From: Mesorhizobium loti CJ3sym | Lineage (GTDB): Bacteria > Pseudomonadota > Alphaproteobacteria > Rhizobiales > Rhizobiaceae | Length of the DNA stretch: 64,000 nucleotides | NCBI RefSeq assembly: GCF_000472785.1 | Contig: NZ_AXAL01000006.1 | Coordinates: forward strand, 272,036-336,035 | Direction: 5' to 3' | Shown here: in pieces, positions 45,857-55,045 of the stretch | How the letters are laid out: each line of letters begins with the position of its first letter | Position numbering within the stretch: position 1 is the stretch's first letter | Notes under the pieces: model-generated | What the model was told of the DNA's origin: nothing | Seen by the model: the letters and a program-made list of their open reading frames with translations, nothing else | The model's database searches: none | Translations under genes and position numbers: made by a program

Positions 45857-47629
45857 ATGCAGCAGACCGATTCAACGCAAGTCGACGCTATCCGTGACCA
45901 GGGGCGCTGGATGATGCGTCTATGGCGGCATGCGCGCGCGCCGGTGGTTGTCGCGATCACACTGCCCCTGATCTCGGGCCTGCTGCTTGTCGCTCAGGCC
46001 TATCTGCTTGCTTCGGTTCTGCATCGTGCGATCGTCGAAGGCGCTTCGCCGCATACTCTGCTGACACCCGTGCTTTGCATTGCCGGCCTTCTCGCCGTTC
46101 GCATCGGGCTTGCGATCGTCGCGGAACGCTGCGGCATCCTGGCCGCCGAGCGCATCAAGTTCTTTCTGAGATCGGCGTCTCACGCGACCCTGCTGGATCA
46201 CAGGCCCGACTGGACGGCAGCCCGATCCTCGGGAGCACTGAGTTCTGCAATCATCGACCAGATCGAATCCCTGGATGGATTCCTTGTCCGCTTCCTGCCG
46301 GCGATGGCTCAGGCGGCGATCCTGCCGCTCGCCTTCGCCGTCATGGTTCTGCCTGTCGACTGGGTCGTTGGCCTGCTCTTTCTCGTCACCGCGCCGATGA
46401 TCCCGCTGTTCATGGCGTTGGTTGGATGGGGCGCGGAAGCAGCCAGCCAGGCGCAGGCGGCAGCGTTCACGCGCCTGTCCGGCCTGTTCGCCGATCGCTT
46501 GCGCGCCATCGTTACCCTGAAGCTGTTTGGCCGGGCCGAAAGCGAGACCCGCTCGGTTATGGCGGCGAGCGAGGGGCTGAGGCTGCGCACCCTGGCTGTC
46601 CTTAAGATCGCTTTCCTGTCGTCCGCGGTTCTGGAGTTTTTCGCAGCGCTCGGAGTAGCAGGCGTGGCATTGTATGTCGGCCTGACTCTCCTCGGTTTCG
46701 TCGATCTTCGCCTTTCGGTGCTGACGCTTCAGGCCGGACTTTTCTGTCTGCTGATGGCGCCGGAGGTCTATCAGCCATTGCGGCTGCTGGCGGCGCATTA
46801 TCATGACCGTGCCGCCGCCAAGGCGGCAGTGGCTGAACTGGCCAGGCAGTTCGATGGCCTGCCGGAATCCGCTGGGCCCCAGGCAATCCTTAAGCCGACT
46901 TCCGACACCCATTCAGCCGCGCCAATCGCCGTGGACATGGAAAGAGTTTCCTTGCACACACCGGACTCTCGCCGCCTCGTCATCGACAGCACGTCGCTCT
47001 TGGTTCCTGCCGGGCGACATGTGGCGCTGGTCGGCGAGAGCGGCATCGGCAAGTCGACGCTGCTCGAGGCCGTTGCCCGCATGCGGGCTTTCGAGGGCAC
47101 GATCCGGCTTGACGGTCAGGACACTGCTGACGTTGCTGAGCCTGAATTGCGGACGCGCGTTGCCTTTCTTGGCCAGCGCCCCCGCTTGTTCCATGGCACC
47201 ATCGCCGAGAACATCAAGCTGGGCTGTCGATCCGCTGGCGATGCCGAAGTGCACGAAGCCGCCCGGCGCGCCGCGGTCCTGCCTTTCGCAACCCAGTTGC
47301 CGGATGGCCTCGATACGCTGATCGGGGAGGGCGGGATCGGGCTTTCGGGTGGAGAGGCGCATCGCGTGGCGCTTGCGCGGATTTTCCTGCGCGATCCCGG
47401 GCTCGTCCTTCTCGATGAGCCCACCGCGCATCTCGACGCCGAGACTGAGTCTCAGGTGCTCGATGCCTTGATGGCCTTCGCCGCCGGCCGGACGATGATC
47501 GTCGCAACCCATTCGGCGGCCGTCGCCGACCGCATGGACAGCGTTTACAGGATTGTCGGGGCGAAGGTCCTATCGGGGCCGCATGTGCGGGCCGCGCGGC
47601 CGGCAGTGGCATTGAGGAGCGTGGCATGA
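45857..47629 (+). CDS. cydD: CydD subunit of the thiol exporter CydDC
   Basis: A 590-residue ABC half-transporter: six helices in the first 310 residues, then an ATPase with Walker A GESGIGKST, signature LSGGEAHRVALAR and Walker B LVLLDEPTAHLD. CydDC exports glutathione/cysteine and is required to assemble cytochrome bd. The ATG at 45857 has AGGAC upstream; an ATG at 45830 is possible. Coupled to cydC by a four-base overlap. Confidence 0.95.
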   Translation: MQQTDSTQVDAIRDQGRWMMRLWRHARAPVVVAITLPLISGLLLVAQAYLLASVLHRAIVEGASPHTLLTPVLCIAGLLAVRIGLAIVAERCGILAAERIKFFLRSASHATLLDHRPDWTAARSSGALSSAIIDQIESLDGFLVRFLPAMAQAAILPLAFAVMVLPVDWVVGLLFLVTAPMIPLFMALVGWGAEAASQAQAAAFTRLSGLFADRLRAIVTLKLFGRAESETRSVMAASEGLRLRTLAVLKIAFLSSAVLEFFAALGVAGVALYVGLTLLGFVDLRLSVLTLQAGLFCLLMAPEVYQPLRLLAAHYHDRAAAKAAVAELARQFDGLPESAGPQAILKPTSDTHSAAPIAVDMERVSLHTPDSRRLVIDSTSLLVPAGRHVALVGESGIGKSTLLEAVARMRAFEGTIRLDGQDTADVAEPELRTRVAFLGQRPRLFHGTIAENIKLGCRSAGDAEVHEAARRAAVLPFATQLPDGLDTLIGEGGIGLSGGEAHRVALARIFLRDPGLVLLDEPTAHLDAETESQVLDALMAFAAGRTMIVATHSAAVADRMDSVYRIVGAKVLSGPHVRAARPAVALRSVA

Positions 47630-49281
47630 CGGCATTGTGGTTCTTCCGCCCCCTGTTCCAGCGCCATGCCGCACGATTGGCGTGGACGCTGCTGTTGTCC
47701 GTCGTCACGCTCGCTGCTGGTATCGCGCTTCTTGCCGTCTCCGGCTGGTTCCTGACGGCCGCGGCGCTGACGACGGCGGCCGCGAGTTTCAACCTGTTTG
47801 GTCCATCCTCGCTGATACGCGGGCTGTCCTTCATTCGCATCCTGTCGCGCTATGGCGAGAAAGTCTTCGGGCACGACGCAACGCTCCGCCTTCTGGCTGA
47901 TCTGCGGGGATGGCTGTTTGCCAGCCTGTTTCCGCGCGTGCCGCTGGCCGACCGCAGCCTTCGCCATGGCGATCTCGTCAGCCGCCTGACCGCCGACGTC
48001 GATGCGCTGGATACGGTATTCCTCGTCGCCATCGGCCCCATGCTCGCCGCACTCGTGCTTGGATCAGCCATGGCGACCGCGCTCTGGGTTTTTATCCCGG
48101 CGGCGGGCCTTACCTATGCCGTATTGGTTGGCCTCGCCATCCTGGCCGTGCCGGTCGTGCTGATCCTGGCATCCCGCCGCATGGGAATGGAGTTGGTCGA
48201 AGCGTCGGCCGCCGCACGCATCGCGGTACTGGATGGCATTGACGGTCACGCCGACCTGATCGCCTTTGGTGAGACCGGGCAGGCGCGTGCATCTTTTGCG
48301 GCTTCGGCGGCGCGGCTCGCTACCGCGCGCCGCCGACTGGGAATGGCCGGCACGCTGGCGGCAGCAGCCACCCAGGCGCTTGCCGGCGCCGCGATGGTCA
48401 GCGTGCTCTGGTTCGGGATTGCGACCGTTCATGCCGGAACGATCGGCGGGCCGTCACTCGCGGGCCTGCTGCTAGGCACCATCGCCAGCTTCGAGGCTAC
48501 CGGCGCGGTCGTCCGCGGCGTGGCCAGATTGGGCGTATCCGCAGCTGCCGCCGCAAGGCTCAAGGCCATCGCGACAGCTAAGCCGATGGTCAATGACCCG
48601 GCCCGTCCGGAGCCCTTGCCCAACGGCGACGTGTGCTTTGAAAGCGTCGTCTTCGGTCATGACCCTCGGCGCCCTGTCTTGCGTGGCCTCGACCTGTGCG
48701 TGAAGCAGGGCAGCCGTGTCGCAATCATCGGCCCGAGCGGTTCGGGAAAATCGACCGCTCTCGCTCTGCTGTTGCGCCTGTACGACCCGCAGGCCGGCAC
48801 GGTCTCCATCGGCGGCGCGGACATCCGCACCGTCGCCCAGAGGGATTTGCACGAGAAGGTTTCGTTGTTGAGCCAGGACTCGCCTGTTGTGCTGGGGACC
48901 ATTCGCGAGAATCTTTTGATCGGCCGTGCCGATGCAAGCGACGCCGCGCTCTGGCATGCACTGGCCAGTGCCCGACTTGCGGATTTCGTGCGTGGGCTGC
49001 CCGAAGGGCTCAACGCATTTGTCGGCGAGACTGGGCGAACCCTCTCCGTCGGCCAGGCACGTCGGCTTTGCCTGGCGCGGACGCTGCTGTCGCAAGCCGA
49101 GATCCTCGCCTTTGATGAGCCGACTTCGGGGCTCGACCGGGAAGCAGAGCTGGCATTCCTGGCCGATCTCTACACGGCAACGGCCGGGCGCACCGTCATT
49201 CTTGCCACGCACGCCGCACTGCCGCTGGGTGCGGCTGATCACATATTTCGTATGGTGGATGGACGGTTGGAGACTGCTTGA
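47626..49281 (+). CDS. cydC: CydC subunit of the thiol exporter CydDC
   Basis: A 551-residue ABC half-transporter, six helices then ATPase with Walker A GPSGSGKST, LSVGQARRLCLAR in place of the usual LSGGQ and Walker B ILAFDEPTSGLD. The signature variation LSVGQ is common in CydC. Forms the heterodimer with CydD. Ends 24 bases before the convergent fixK. Confidence 0.95.
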   Translation: MTALWFFRPLFQRHAARLAWTLLLSVVTLAAGIALLAVSGWFLTAAALTTAAASFNLFGPSSLIRGLSFIRILSRYGEKVFGHDATLRLLADLRGWLFASLFPRVPLADRSLRHGDLVSRLTADVDALDTVFLVAIGPMLAALVLGSAMATALWVFIPAAGLTYAVLVGLAILAVPVVLILASRRMGMELVEASAAARIAVLDGIDGHADLIAFGETGQARASFAASAARLATARRRLGMAGTLAAAATQALAGAAMVSVLWFGIATVHAGTIGGPSLAGLLLGTIASFEATGAVVRGVARLGVSAAAAARLKAIATAKPMVNDPARPEPLPNGDVCFESVVFGHDPRRPVLRGLDLCVKQGSRVAIIGPSGSGKSTALALLLRLYDPQAGTVSIGGADIRTVAQRDLHEKVSLLSQDSPVVLGTIRENLLIGRADASDAALWHALASARLADFVRGLPEGLNAFVGETGRTLSVGQARRLCLARTLLSQAEILAFDEPTSGLDREAELAFLADLYTATAGRTVILATHAALPLGAADHIFRMVDGRLETA

Positions 49282-49305
49282 GAAACCGTGCCGACGGCAG
49301 AGCGA

Positions 49306-49962
49306 CTATTCGCCCATCCCATGCAATGCATCCCATTTCGCGATTTCAACGGTGCGCAAGGACGGAAGCCTGATGATGCCTCTCTCCTTGAGCTTCGAGA
49401 AGATGCGCGACACTGTCTCGATGGTCAGGCCGAGATAGTCGCCAATGTCGGTGCGCGACATGGGAAGCTCGACATGGCTGAGTCCGCCCTGGCGTTCCGC
49501 CATATCGACAAGGAATGCCGCGACGCGCTCGATGGCATTTTGCCGGCCGAGCACCAGGAGATGCTCCTGAGCCCTGATCAGGCCACGGAGGGCGAGGGGC
49601 AGAAGCTCGCGGGACATGTCGACGCCAGTCGCGAGGCGGAATGAACGAATGCCTGTACCGCAGATCGCCTCGGCGAAGAAGTGATGCGTGGCATCCGCCT
49701 CGAAGCCGAATATCTCTCCCGACAGATGGAAAGCGCTGATCTGCCTGCGGCCGTCGGCCAGCAGGCGATAGACGCGGACGGCGCCGAACTCGACCTGATA
49801 GAGGCTGCCGGCGTTTTCCCCTTGGGCGTAAATCTCTGCCCCGGCGGGAAAGAAGCTGCAGGGTTGCGGTTGCGTGGGTGCAAACGAGTGTGAAAGGGCG
49901 GGATGAAGGGGATCCGAAGGCTGCAATGGAACTGCGGTCCTGGACGTGGTGTAGGCGAGCAT
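49306..49962 (-). CDS. fixK: FixK/FNR-type Crp-family regulator without Fe-S cysteines
   Basis: A 218-residue CRP/FNR protein. The cyclic-nucleotide-like barrel is about 35-135; the helix-turn-helix is MSRTDIGDYLGLTIETVSRIFSKLKERGII, with the E-x-x-S-R pattern that reads TTGAT half-sites. No N-terminal cluster of four cysteines, so it does not sense oxygen itself, as in FixK. The start at 49962 is chosen because GGGAGA precedes it. FixJ-like box upstream and FNR boxes at island genes make it the output of FixLJ. Confidence 0.9.
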   Translation of the reverse strand: MLAYTTSRTAVPLQPSDPLHPALSHSFAPTQPQPCSFFPAGAEIYAQGENAGSLYQVEFGAVRVYRLLADGRRQISAFHLSGEIFGFEADATHHFFAEAICGTGIRSFRLATGVDMSRELLPLALRGLIRAQEHLLVLGRQNAIERVAAFLVDMAERQGGLSHVELPMSRTDIGDYLGLTIETVSRIFSKLKERGIIRLPSLRTVEIAKWDALHGMGE

Positions 49963-50034
49963 CGCTGTCTCCCGTTCAATTCGTTGGAGCAGCAATGGGC
50001 GCAATCCGCAGTCTGCGAAATTCGGTTATGTCCC

Positions 50035-50047
50035 TAAGGGAAATTAC
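50035..50047 (-). promoter_or_regulatory. Candidate FixJ box in front of fixK
   Basis: Minus strand reads GTAATTTCCCTTA (50047-50035), very like the high-affinity FixJ site I recall from rhizobial fixK promoters. It lies 73-85 bases before the fixK ATG, filling the gap right after the stop of the receiver gene. Confidence 0.6.
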
Positions 50048-50404
50048 CTAGACCGCAATACCATTCGCTATGGCCTGTTCGACGGCTTCGATCAGCGCGT
50101 TGCCAAGGAGCGGTTTGACAAGGATCACAACGCCGTCCGGCTCAGGGGAAGGCCAGGGGCGGTCGACCAGCAGGATGACCGGTCTTGGAAAGCGGGCCAG
50201 GTCGTTCCAGCCTTTCGTCCTGTCCCGGACGGCGTCTTCATCGACGACCGCGCAGCGTATCTCCGGATTGATCGGAGATGCGATTGCCCTTGCAAGGTCG
50301 GCTTGGGAATCCACGCCATAGCCTTCGGCCTCAAGTGCAAACTCGAGTGACTTCCGAAGCCCCGGATTTGGGGCGACGACAAGAACCATACGGACGATGG
50401 TCAA
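50048..50404 (-). CDS. Orphan receiver-domain protein (no output domain)
   Basis: A 118-residue single receiver-like domain: VVAPNPGLRKSLEFALEAEGYGV, then VVDEDAV at the phospho-acceptor site and ILVKPLLGNALIEAV with the conserved Lys. A TTG start at 50404 is used because GGAGGA is 9 bases away; the later ATG (50389) has no such site. It lies between fixK and fixJ on the same strand. Possibly a phosphate sink or FixT-like brake; family not certain. Confidence 0.65.
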   Translation of the reverse strand: MTIVRMVLVVAPNPGLRKSLEFALEAEGYGVDSQADLARAIASPINPEIRCAVVDEDAVRDRTKGWNDLARFPRPVILLVDRPWPSPEPDGVVILVKPLLGNALIEAVEQAIANGIAV

Positions 50405-50464
50405 AGGAATGAATCCTCCAGAGAGCGGCCGTGCAGGCATCAAGCCGGCTGCGATTGGTCGGTA

Positions 50465-50478
50465 TAACGGGAAATGGC
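50465..50478 (-). promoter_or_regulatory. Second, weaker FixJ-like box
   Basis: Minus strand reads GCCATTTCCCGTTA, sharing ATTTCCC-N-TTA with the fixK box, at a similar distance (61-74 bases) from the receiver gene start. Suggests that the orphan receiver is also a FixJ target. Confidence 0.35.
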
Positions 50479-50528
50479 AGGGGTACGCCTTGCGCTGCAT
50501 CAATTCAGGGCGAAGGCCCGAACTGCGC

Positions 50529-51149
50529 TCAGGCGGGGCCGAACTTAACCGCCAGCGCCATGCGCACCAGCTCGGGCAAGCTTTTTGCCTGCATCTTCGA
50601 CATGACGTTGGCGCGATGGACCTCGACTGTACGTGGGCTGATGCTGAGATCGTAGGCGATCGTCTTGTTGGGATGGCCAGCGACGACTCTCGAGAGCACC
50701 TGCTGTTCGCGCTCCGTCAATTCCTTGAGCCGTGCCTGGATGGCCGCGACATCATTGGCAGCCGGCTGCGGTTCCTCGAGCCGCTCGGCCGCACGCCCTA
50801 TGGCCTCGATGAGGATCTGGTCCTCGAACGGCTTCTCTATGAAGTCCAGCGCACCGGCCCTCATGGCCTCCACGGCCATCGGAACATCGCCGTGCCCGGT
50901 AATGACGATGGCGGGCAGCATCGCTTGCGTTGCCTGAAGCGCGCGTAGCAGTTCGACGCCGCTCATGTCGGGCATGCGCAGATCCGTCACCAGGCAGCCG
51001 TTGCTGATGCCGGGTGCGAATGCAAGAAAATCCGTCGCCGAATTGTGCACCCGCACGGCGAAGCCATTCATGGTCAGCAGGAACGCCAGGGACTTCCTGA
51101 CTGCCTCCTCGTCATCGACGATGTGGACCGTGTAATCAGTGATCGCCAT
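50529..51149 (-). CDS. fixJ: FixJ response regulator
   Basis: A 206-residue two-domain regulator. Receiver with D56 in [13 protein letters not shown] and the switch TGHGD; output LuxR domain [43 protein letters not shown]. Its first 14 bases overlap the end of fixL. FixJ-P activates fixK and nif-type promoters under low oxygen. Confidence 0.95.
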   Translation of the reverse strand: MAITDYTVHIVDDEEAVRKSLAFLLTMNGFAVRVHNSATDFLAFAPGISNGCLVTDLRMPDMSGVELLRALQATQAMLPAIVITGHGDVPMAVEAMRAGALDFIEKPFEDQILIEAIGRAAERLEEPQPAANDVAAIQARLKELTEREQQVLSRVVAGHPNKTIAYDLSISPRTVEVHRANVMSKMQAKSLPELVRMALAVKFGPA

Positions 51150-52656
51150 GGCGGACGTCATCCTCGATTGTCGGCAGCGTGAAACGGAAGGTGGCGCCGC
51201 CATTGTCATTCCTGGCCACCGATATTTTGCCGCCATGGGCTTCCACGATGCGCTTGGAGATGGACAGGCCAACACCCATACCGCCAGGCTTGGTGGTGAC
51301 GAAAGGCTTGAATAGCTGCGCGGCGATGTCCTCGGAAATGCCAGGACCAGTATCGGAAACCTCGATGACGACGGCTCCATCTCCAGTGGAAGTCGTGCTG
51401 ACCATGAGTTCGCGCCGTTCACTGTCGCGCATTGCCTCCATCGCGTTGCGCATGAGGTTGATCAGGACCTGTTGAACCTGGACGCGGTCCGCCATGACCA
51501 TCTTGGCTTCCGGCGCGAAATTGTACACGGAGCGAATGCCGCGCTCGCGAGAGCCGACCAGCGCCAGCGTGCCGGCCTCTTCGACCAGTTTGCGGATGTC
51601 TTCTGGCGCCTTTTCGGTTTCGCCCCGCGTTACGAACTCGCGCAGATGACGGATGATCTGTCCTGCGCGCAGGGCTTGCCGCGCGGCCTCGTCCAGGGCT
51701 TCTCGCATTCTGGACGCCAGAGCGTCGTCGACGTCGCGAAGCAGGCGGCTGCAGCCCTGGACATAGTTTGCAATTGCCGAGAGCGGCTGGTTCAATTCAT
51801 GGGCGAGGGTGGAGGCCATTTCGCCGAGTTCGTTGAGCCGCGCCATCCTCGCCAGCTCGCCTTGTATTTCCTCGAAGCGAGCCGCCGACTCTTCGCGCTC
51901 AGTGAGATCGCGAATGAATCCGGTGAAAAAGGTTTTGCCGCCTGTTTTCATCTCGCCGACCGCCAGCTTCATGGGGAATGTGGACCCATCCTTTCGCCGT
52001 CCAACGACGACCCTGTCGATACCGATGATGCGCTTTTCCCCGGTTGCGAGATATCGGTTCATGTAGCCATCGTGTTCATGATGGTATGGCTCCGGCATCA
52101 GGATGTGGACGTTCTGCCCGACCACTTCTTGCTCGGCGTAACCGAATTGCCGGATCGCGGCAGCGTTGAACGAGACGATGGTGCCGTCCTTCTCGATGAC
52201 CACGGTTGCGTCGAGCGCCGTGTCGAGTATCGAGCGAAGATGCGCCTCCCTGGCATCCAGCGCGCTTTGCGTGCTGTCCATCAATCGTCTTGCATGATGA
52301 AGCAGCTCTCCCAAAGCAGCGATGACCACGCCCGTGATCCCGAACACAGCCAATTCGAAGGTATTGCCGGGGCGCTCCGACTGTAGCGCGATCAAGTACA
52401 AAGCGGTTGGAAAGGACAGGAGGACCGCCAAAAGTCCCGGCCCGATCCCGCCGGCTATCGAAGCGACCAGAATGGCCGGTACGAAAAGAATGAAGATGGC
52501 CTTTTCGTCCAGAAAACCTTGCAGCGCGAACCGTATGGCGAAGGCTATCGCCACGACCAGAATCGCCAGCACATAGCCGTCTACGCCTTCGAAGCGGCGG
52601 GAAAGGACCAGCTGCAGGAAGCGGCCTTTCAATCCGGTAATATCCCTTGCCGGCAT
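51136..52656 (-). CDS. fixL: FixL oxygen-sensing histidine kinase
   Basis: A 506-residue sensor kinase. Four helices (about 28-118), then a haem PAS domain: haem ligand H195 in [11 protein letters not shown] and the oxygen-contact R215 in [18 protein letters not shown], both aligned with B. japonicum FixL. Then the kinase with phospho-acceptor H286 in [17 protein letters not shown] box RNAMEAM and G box [11 protein letters not shown]. Loss of oxygen would turn the kinase on. Operon with fixJ. Confidence 0.96.
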   Translation of the reverse strand: MPARDITGLKGRFLQLVLSRRFEGVDGYVLAILVVAIAFAIRFALQGFLDEKAIFILFVPAILVASIAGGIGPGLLAVLLSFPTALYLIALQSERPGNTFELAVFGITGVVIAALGELLHHARRLMDSTQSALDAREAHLRSILDTALDATVVIEKDGTIVSFNAAAIRQFGYAEQEVVGQNVHILMPEPYHHEHDGYMNRYLATGEKRIIGIDRVVVGRRKDGSTFPMKLAVGEMKTGGKTFFTGFIRDLTEREESAARFEEIQGELARMARLNELGEMASTLAHELNQPLSAIANYVQGCSRLLRDVDDALASRMREALDEAARQALRAGQIIRHLREFVTRGETEKAPEDIRKLVEEAGTLALVGSRERGIRSVYNFAPEAKMVMADRVQVQQVLINLMRNAMEAMRDSERRELMVSTTSTGDGAVVIEVSDTGPGISEDIAAQLFKPFVTTKPGGMGVGLSISKRIVEAHGGKISVARNDNGGATFRFTLPTIEDDVRHGDH

Positions 52657-52816
52657 GATACGGCCACCAATTTTCGAGAACGACTATCTGTTTCGGCGAT
52701 TCTCAATGCACTCAATATGATCCGCCACCGGCAAGCAATGCGCATCCCAGGCGCTTGGCGCCAATCACGGTCCTGGCTTAACGGAACGAAACGGGGCTGC
52801 CGCCAGGCGAAAACAG
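52657..52816. other. Intergenic region upstream of fixLJ
   Basis: 160 bp, expected to hold the fixLJ promoter. No FNR or FixJ box seen, so fixLJ may be expressed constitutively. Confidence 0.4.
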
Positions 52817-53266
52817 CTAATCCTTGGCCTCTCGGCCGGAGACCGCCACAACTAGAATCCGGAAAAACACATGCGGTGCGCTGTCCGCCACCGGAGGCGC
52901 GACCGGCTTGAGCGCGCCCGGCTCCCACCAGTCGGAGTGCTTGCTGCTGAGCAACGACCATGCATGGTCGCGCTCCAGTTTGTGGCCGACGCGGTCCGGC
53001 AGTTCTTCGTAGCGGCCATCGACGACCACGCTTTGCCAACCCCGCCCTTCGCCGCGTTCTTCAACCTGAACAGACACCAGTGGATTGGCGCGCATCCATT
53101 CGATCTTCTTGCCCGGCATCGAAAACGCATAGAGATGATTGTCGGCATGGGCATAGTGGATCGGCACGATGTAGGGCTGCCCGTCCTTCGCGCATGCCAG
53201 GCGACCAACACGATTGGCCGTCAGCAATTTCGTACATTCCAAGGCGGTAAGCGTGCGGATCTGCAT
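52817..53266 (-). CDS. PNPOx-like flavin/nucleotide-binding protein
   Basis: A 149-residue split-barrel protein of the pyridoxamine-phosphate-oxidase-like type: LTANRVGRLACAKDGQPYIVPIHYAHADNHLYAFS, then QVEERGEGRGWQSVVVDGRYEEL. Likely binds FMN or F420-like cofactor; classic PdxH residues are not all kept. Similar proteins are frequent in dormancy regulons. Directly follows the lipoyl-like gene on the minus strand. Confidence 0.82.
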   Translation of the reverse strand: MQIRTLTALECTKLLTANRVGRLACAKDGQPYIVPIHYAHADNHLYAFSMPGKKIEWMRANPLVSVQVEERGEGRGWQSVVVDGRYEELPDRVGHKLERDHAWSLLSSKHSDWWEPGALKPVAPPVADSAPHVFFRILVVAVSGREAKD

Positions 53267-53318
53267 TGGTGCGATCTCCTGGTTTCCGAGCGTCCTTGTG
53301 TTTTCGAACCGAGCGACC

Positions 53319-53570
53319 TCAGTCAGGCCGCATCGTCTCCAGCGTCGCCAGGACTGAACCGGGTTCGATAATGTCGTTCACCACAGCGATAATCGTCGCA
53401 CGCCCATCCGCCGGGGCGACAATGTCGTGCAGTGCGTCTTCTATGCGAATTTCGGCAATTCGCTCGCCAGCCCGGATCGCGGCACCACTGACGATAAACC
53501 ATCGCTCAACGATTCCCTCAGGCATCATGGCAGACGCCCACAGGTCGCCATCGGTCTTGATATATTGCAT
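53319..53570 (-). CDS. Lipoyl/biotinyl-domain mini-protein lacking the modified lysine
   Basis: An 83-residue stand-alone domain with the lipoyl/biotinyl fold: VERWFIVSGAAIRAGERIAEI, then IRIEDALHDIVAPADGRAT and EPGSVLATLE. In true lipoyl domains the hairpin is DKA with a lysine; here it is EDA, so it cannot be lipoylated there. A truncated second copy at 62518-62640 shares the EDALH sequence. FNR box 53622-53635 is 52 bases upstream. Perhaps a redox-dead decoy or regulator of lipoate enzymes; role unknown. Confidence 0.75.
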   Translation of the reverse strand: MQYIKTDGDLWASAMMPEGIVERWFIVSGAAIRAGERIAEIRIEDALHDIVAPADGRATIIAVVNDIIEPGSVLATLETMRPD

Positions 53571-53621
53571 CGCTATTCTCCTTTGGCCGAGAGTCTTAAG
53601 GCGGATCGCCGGGAACGAGCA

Positions 53622-53635
53622 TTGATCGCAATCAA
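53622..53635. promoter_or_regulatory. FNR/FixK box upstream of the lipoyl-like gene
   Basis: TTGAT-CGCA-ATCAA, perfect. Its centre is 58 bp from the lipoyl-like start on the minus strand, a usual distance for an activated promoter with a short leader. Confidence 0.9.
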
Positions 53636-53678
53636 AGAAGAGCGCCGATCAATCGCACCAAGACGAAAACGGATCTTC

Positions 53679-53692
53679 TTGATCGGCATCAA
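53679..53692. promoter_or_regulatory. FNR/FixK box upstream of ackA
   Basis: TTGAT-CGGC-ATCAA, perfect; centre about 170 bp before the ackA start, so either a long leader or a shared upstream site. Confidence 0.88.
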
Positions 53693-53854
53693 AGCGTTGG
53701 CGGTTACCAAGTGCTTTTCGTAGCCGCGGAGCTGAGGGCGTCGCCAGACAGAGACACCCCAGACAGAGACACCCTTGTGGCAACCAAATCGTCCACCAGC
53801 CGTTGCTGATGGCAAGTTCGCGTCGCGCGAGCAGAACAGTGATCAAATCGTATC

Positions 53855-55045
53855 ATGGCCGATCCTGTTCTCCTGAGCTTCAATCCCGGATCCTCGACGA
53901 TCAAGCTCGGCCTATTCGTGATCAAGGCGGATGTGCCGCATCGCCTTGGAAAAGGTGTCACCGACCTGCGCCATCAGCCGCTGGCGCTTCAGATAACTGA
54001 AGGTCCGACCGTCGCGAATATTCCGCTGAAGGCGGCTGTTTCCGACGATCTGCACGAAGTCATCGAAGAAACCCTCGGTTGGTTGGCGCACCATTTTTCA
54101 GTGAATGCGCTGGCTGTGGTTGGACACCGCGTCGTTCATGGCGGCGACCGGTTCGCTGGGCCTGAGGCGATCACCGACGAGACGCTGGCTGCAATCGAGG
54201 CGCTGGTGCCTCTGGCCCCGCTGCACCAGCCGCAGAGCGTTCGCTTGATTAAGGCAATCCGGCATCTGCGGCCCGACCTGCCGCAGGTCGCATCTTTCGA
54301 TACGGCCTACCATCGCAGCCAGAGCGATCTCGTGCGCCGCTTCGCGCTGCCGCGTTCGCTCTTTGACGAGGGCATCAAGCGCTATGGCTTTCACGGCCTC
54401 TCGTACAAATACATTGCCGCGCAACTGCGGCAGGTCGCGCCGGACATCGCCAGCCGCCGCATCGTCGTGGCGCATCTGGGCAGCGGCGCAAGCCTGTGCG
54501 GACTTGAAGGCGGCGTCAGCCGCGACACCAGCATGGGGTTCTCGACGCTGGACGGCATCCCCATGGCAACACGTTGCGGAGATCTCGATCCGGGCGTGCT
54601 GATCCATCTGGTGAAGCAGCGCGGCCTGTCGATCGAGGCGGTTGAGGACATGCTCTACCACCGCTCCGGGCTGCTCGGCGTTTCCGGCATCAGCGCCGAC
54701 AGCCGCGATTTGATCGGCAACGACTCATCGGCCGCTCGCGAGGCACTGGACCTGTTTGCCTTCCGCATCGCTCGCGAGACCGCGGCAATCGCCAACACGC
54801 TGGGCGGGCTCGACGGCATCGTCTTTACCGCCGGTATCGGCGAGCATCAGCCCCAGATCCGAGCAGCCGTCTGCGGCCATCTTTCATGGCTCGGCGTTGC
54901 CATCGATCCCGTGGCGAATGCAGCGAACGCGACGCGGATCGAGGCGCCGGATGCCAGAGTAGCCGTCCTCGTCATTCCAACCGACGAAGAACAAGTCATA
55001 GCCGAGGAAACCTGTTCGGTCTTCCAGGCAGCAAAGGCGCGTTGA
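53855..55045 (+). CDS. ackA: Acetate kinase
   Basis: A 396-residue acetate kinase: LLSFNPGSSTIKLGLF, GHRVVHGGDRF, ASFDTAYHR, GFHGLSYKYIA, VVAHLGSGASLCG and FTAGIGEHQP are all family motifs. Makes ATP and acetate from acetyl phosphate. First of three coupled genes (ackA, P-ATPase, xfp): its TGA overlaps the next ATG. Order is reversed relative to the usual xfp-ackA. Confidence 0.95.
   Translation: MADPVLLSFNPGSSTIKLGLFVIKADVPHRLGKGVTDLRHQPLALQITEGPTVANIPLKAAVSDDLHEVIEETLGWLAHHFSVNALAVVGHRVVHGGDRFAGPEAITDETLAAIEALVPLAPLHQPQSVRLIKAIRHLRPDLPQVASFDTAYHRSQSDLVRRFALPRSLFDEGIKRYGFHGLSYKYIAAQLRQVAPDIASRRIVVAHLGSGASLCGLEGGVSRDTSMGFSTLDGIPMATRCGDLDPGVLIHLVKQRGLSIEAVEDMLYHRSGLLGVSGISADSRDLIGNDSSAAREALDLFAFRIARETAAIANTLGGLDGIVFTAGIGEHQPQIRAAVCGHLSWLGVAIDPVANAANATRIEAPDARVAVLVIPTDEEQVIAEETCSVFQAAKAR

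Larger units (their letters stand above)
53571..53854. other. Regulatory region between lipoyl-like gene and ackA
   Basis: 284 bp with two perfect FNR boxes (53622-53635 and 53679-53692), facing genes on both sides, and a 15-bp tandem repeat CCAGACAGAGACACC (53744-53774). No gene is present. Confidence 0.6.

Noticed and set aside
49306..49962. An oxygen-sensing FnrN instead of FixK
   Set aside because: The N-terminus lacks the cysteine cluster that binds the Fe-S centre.
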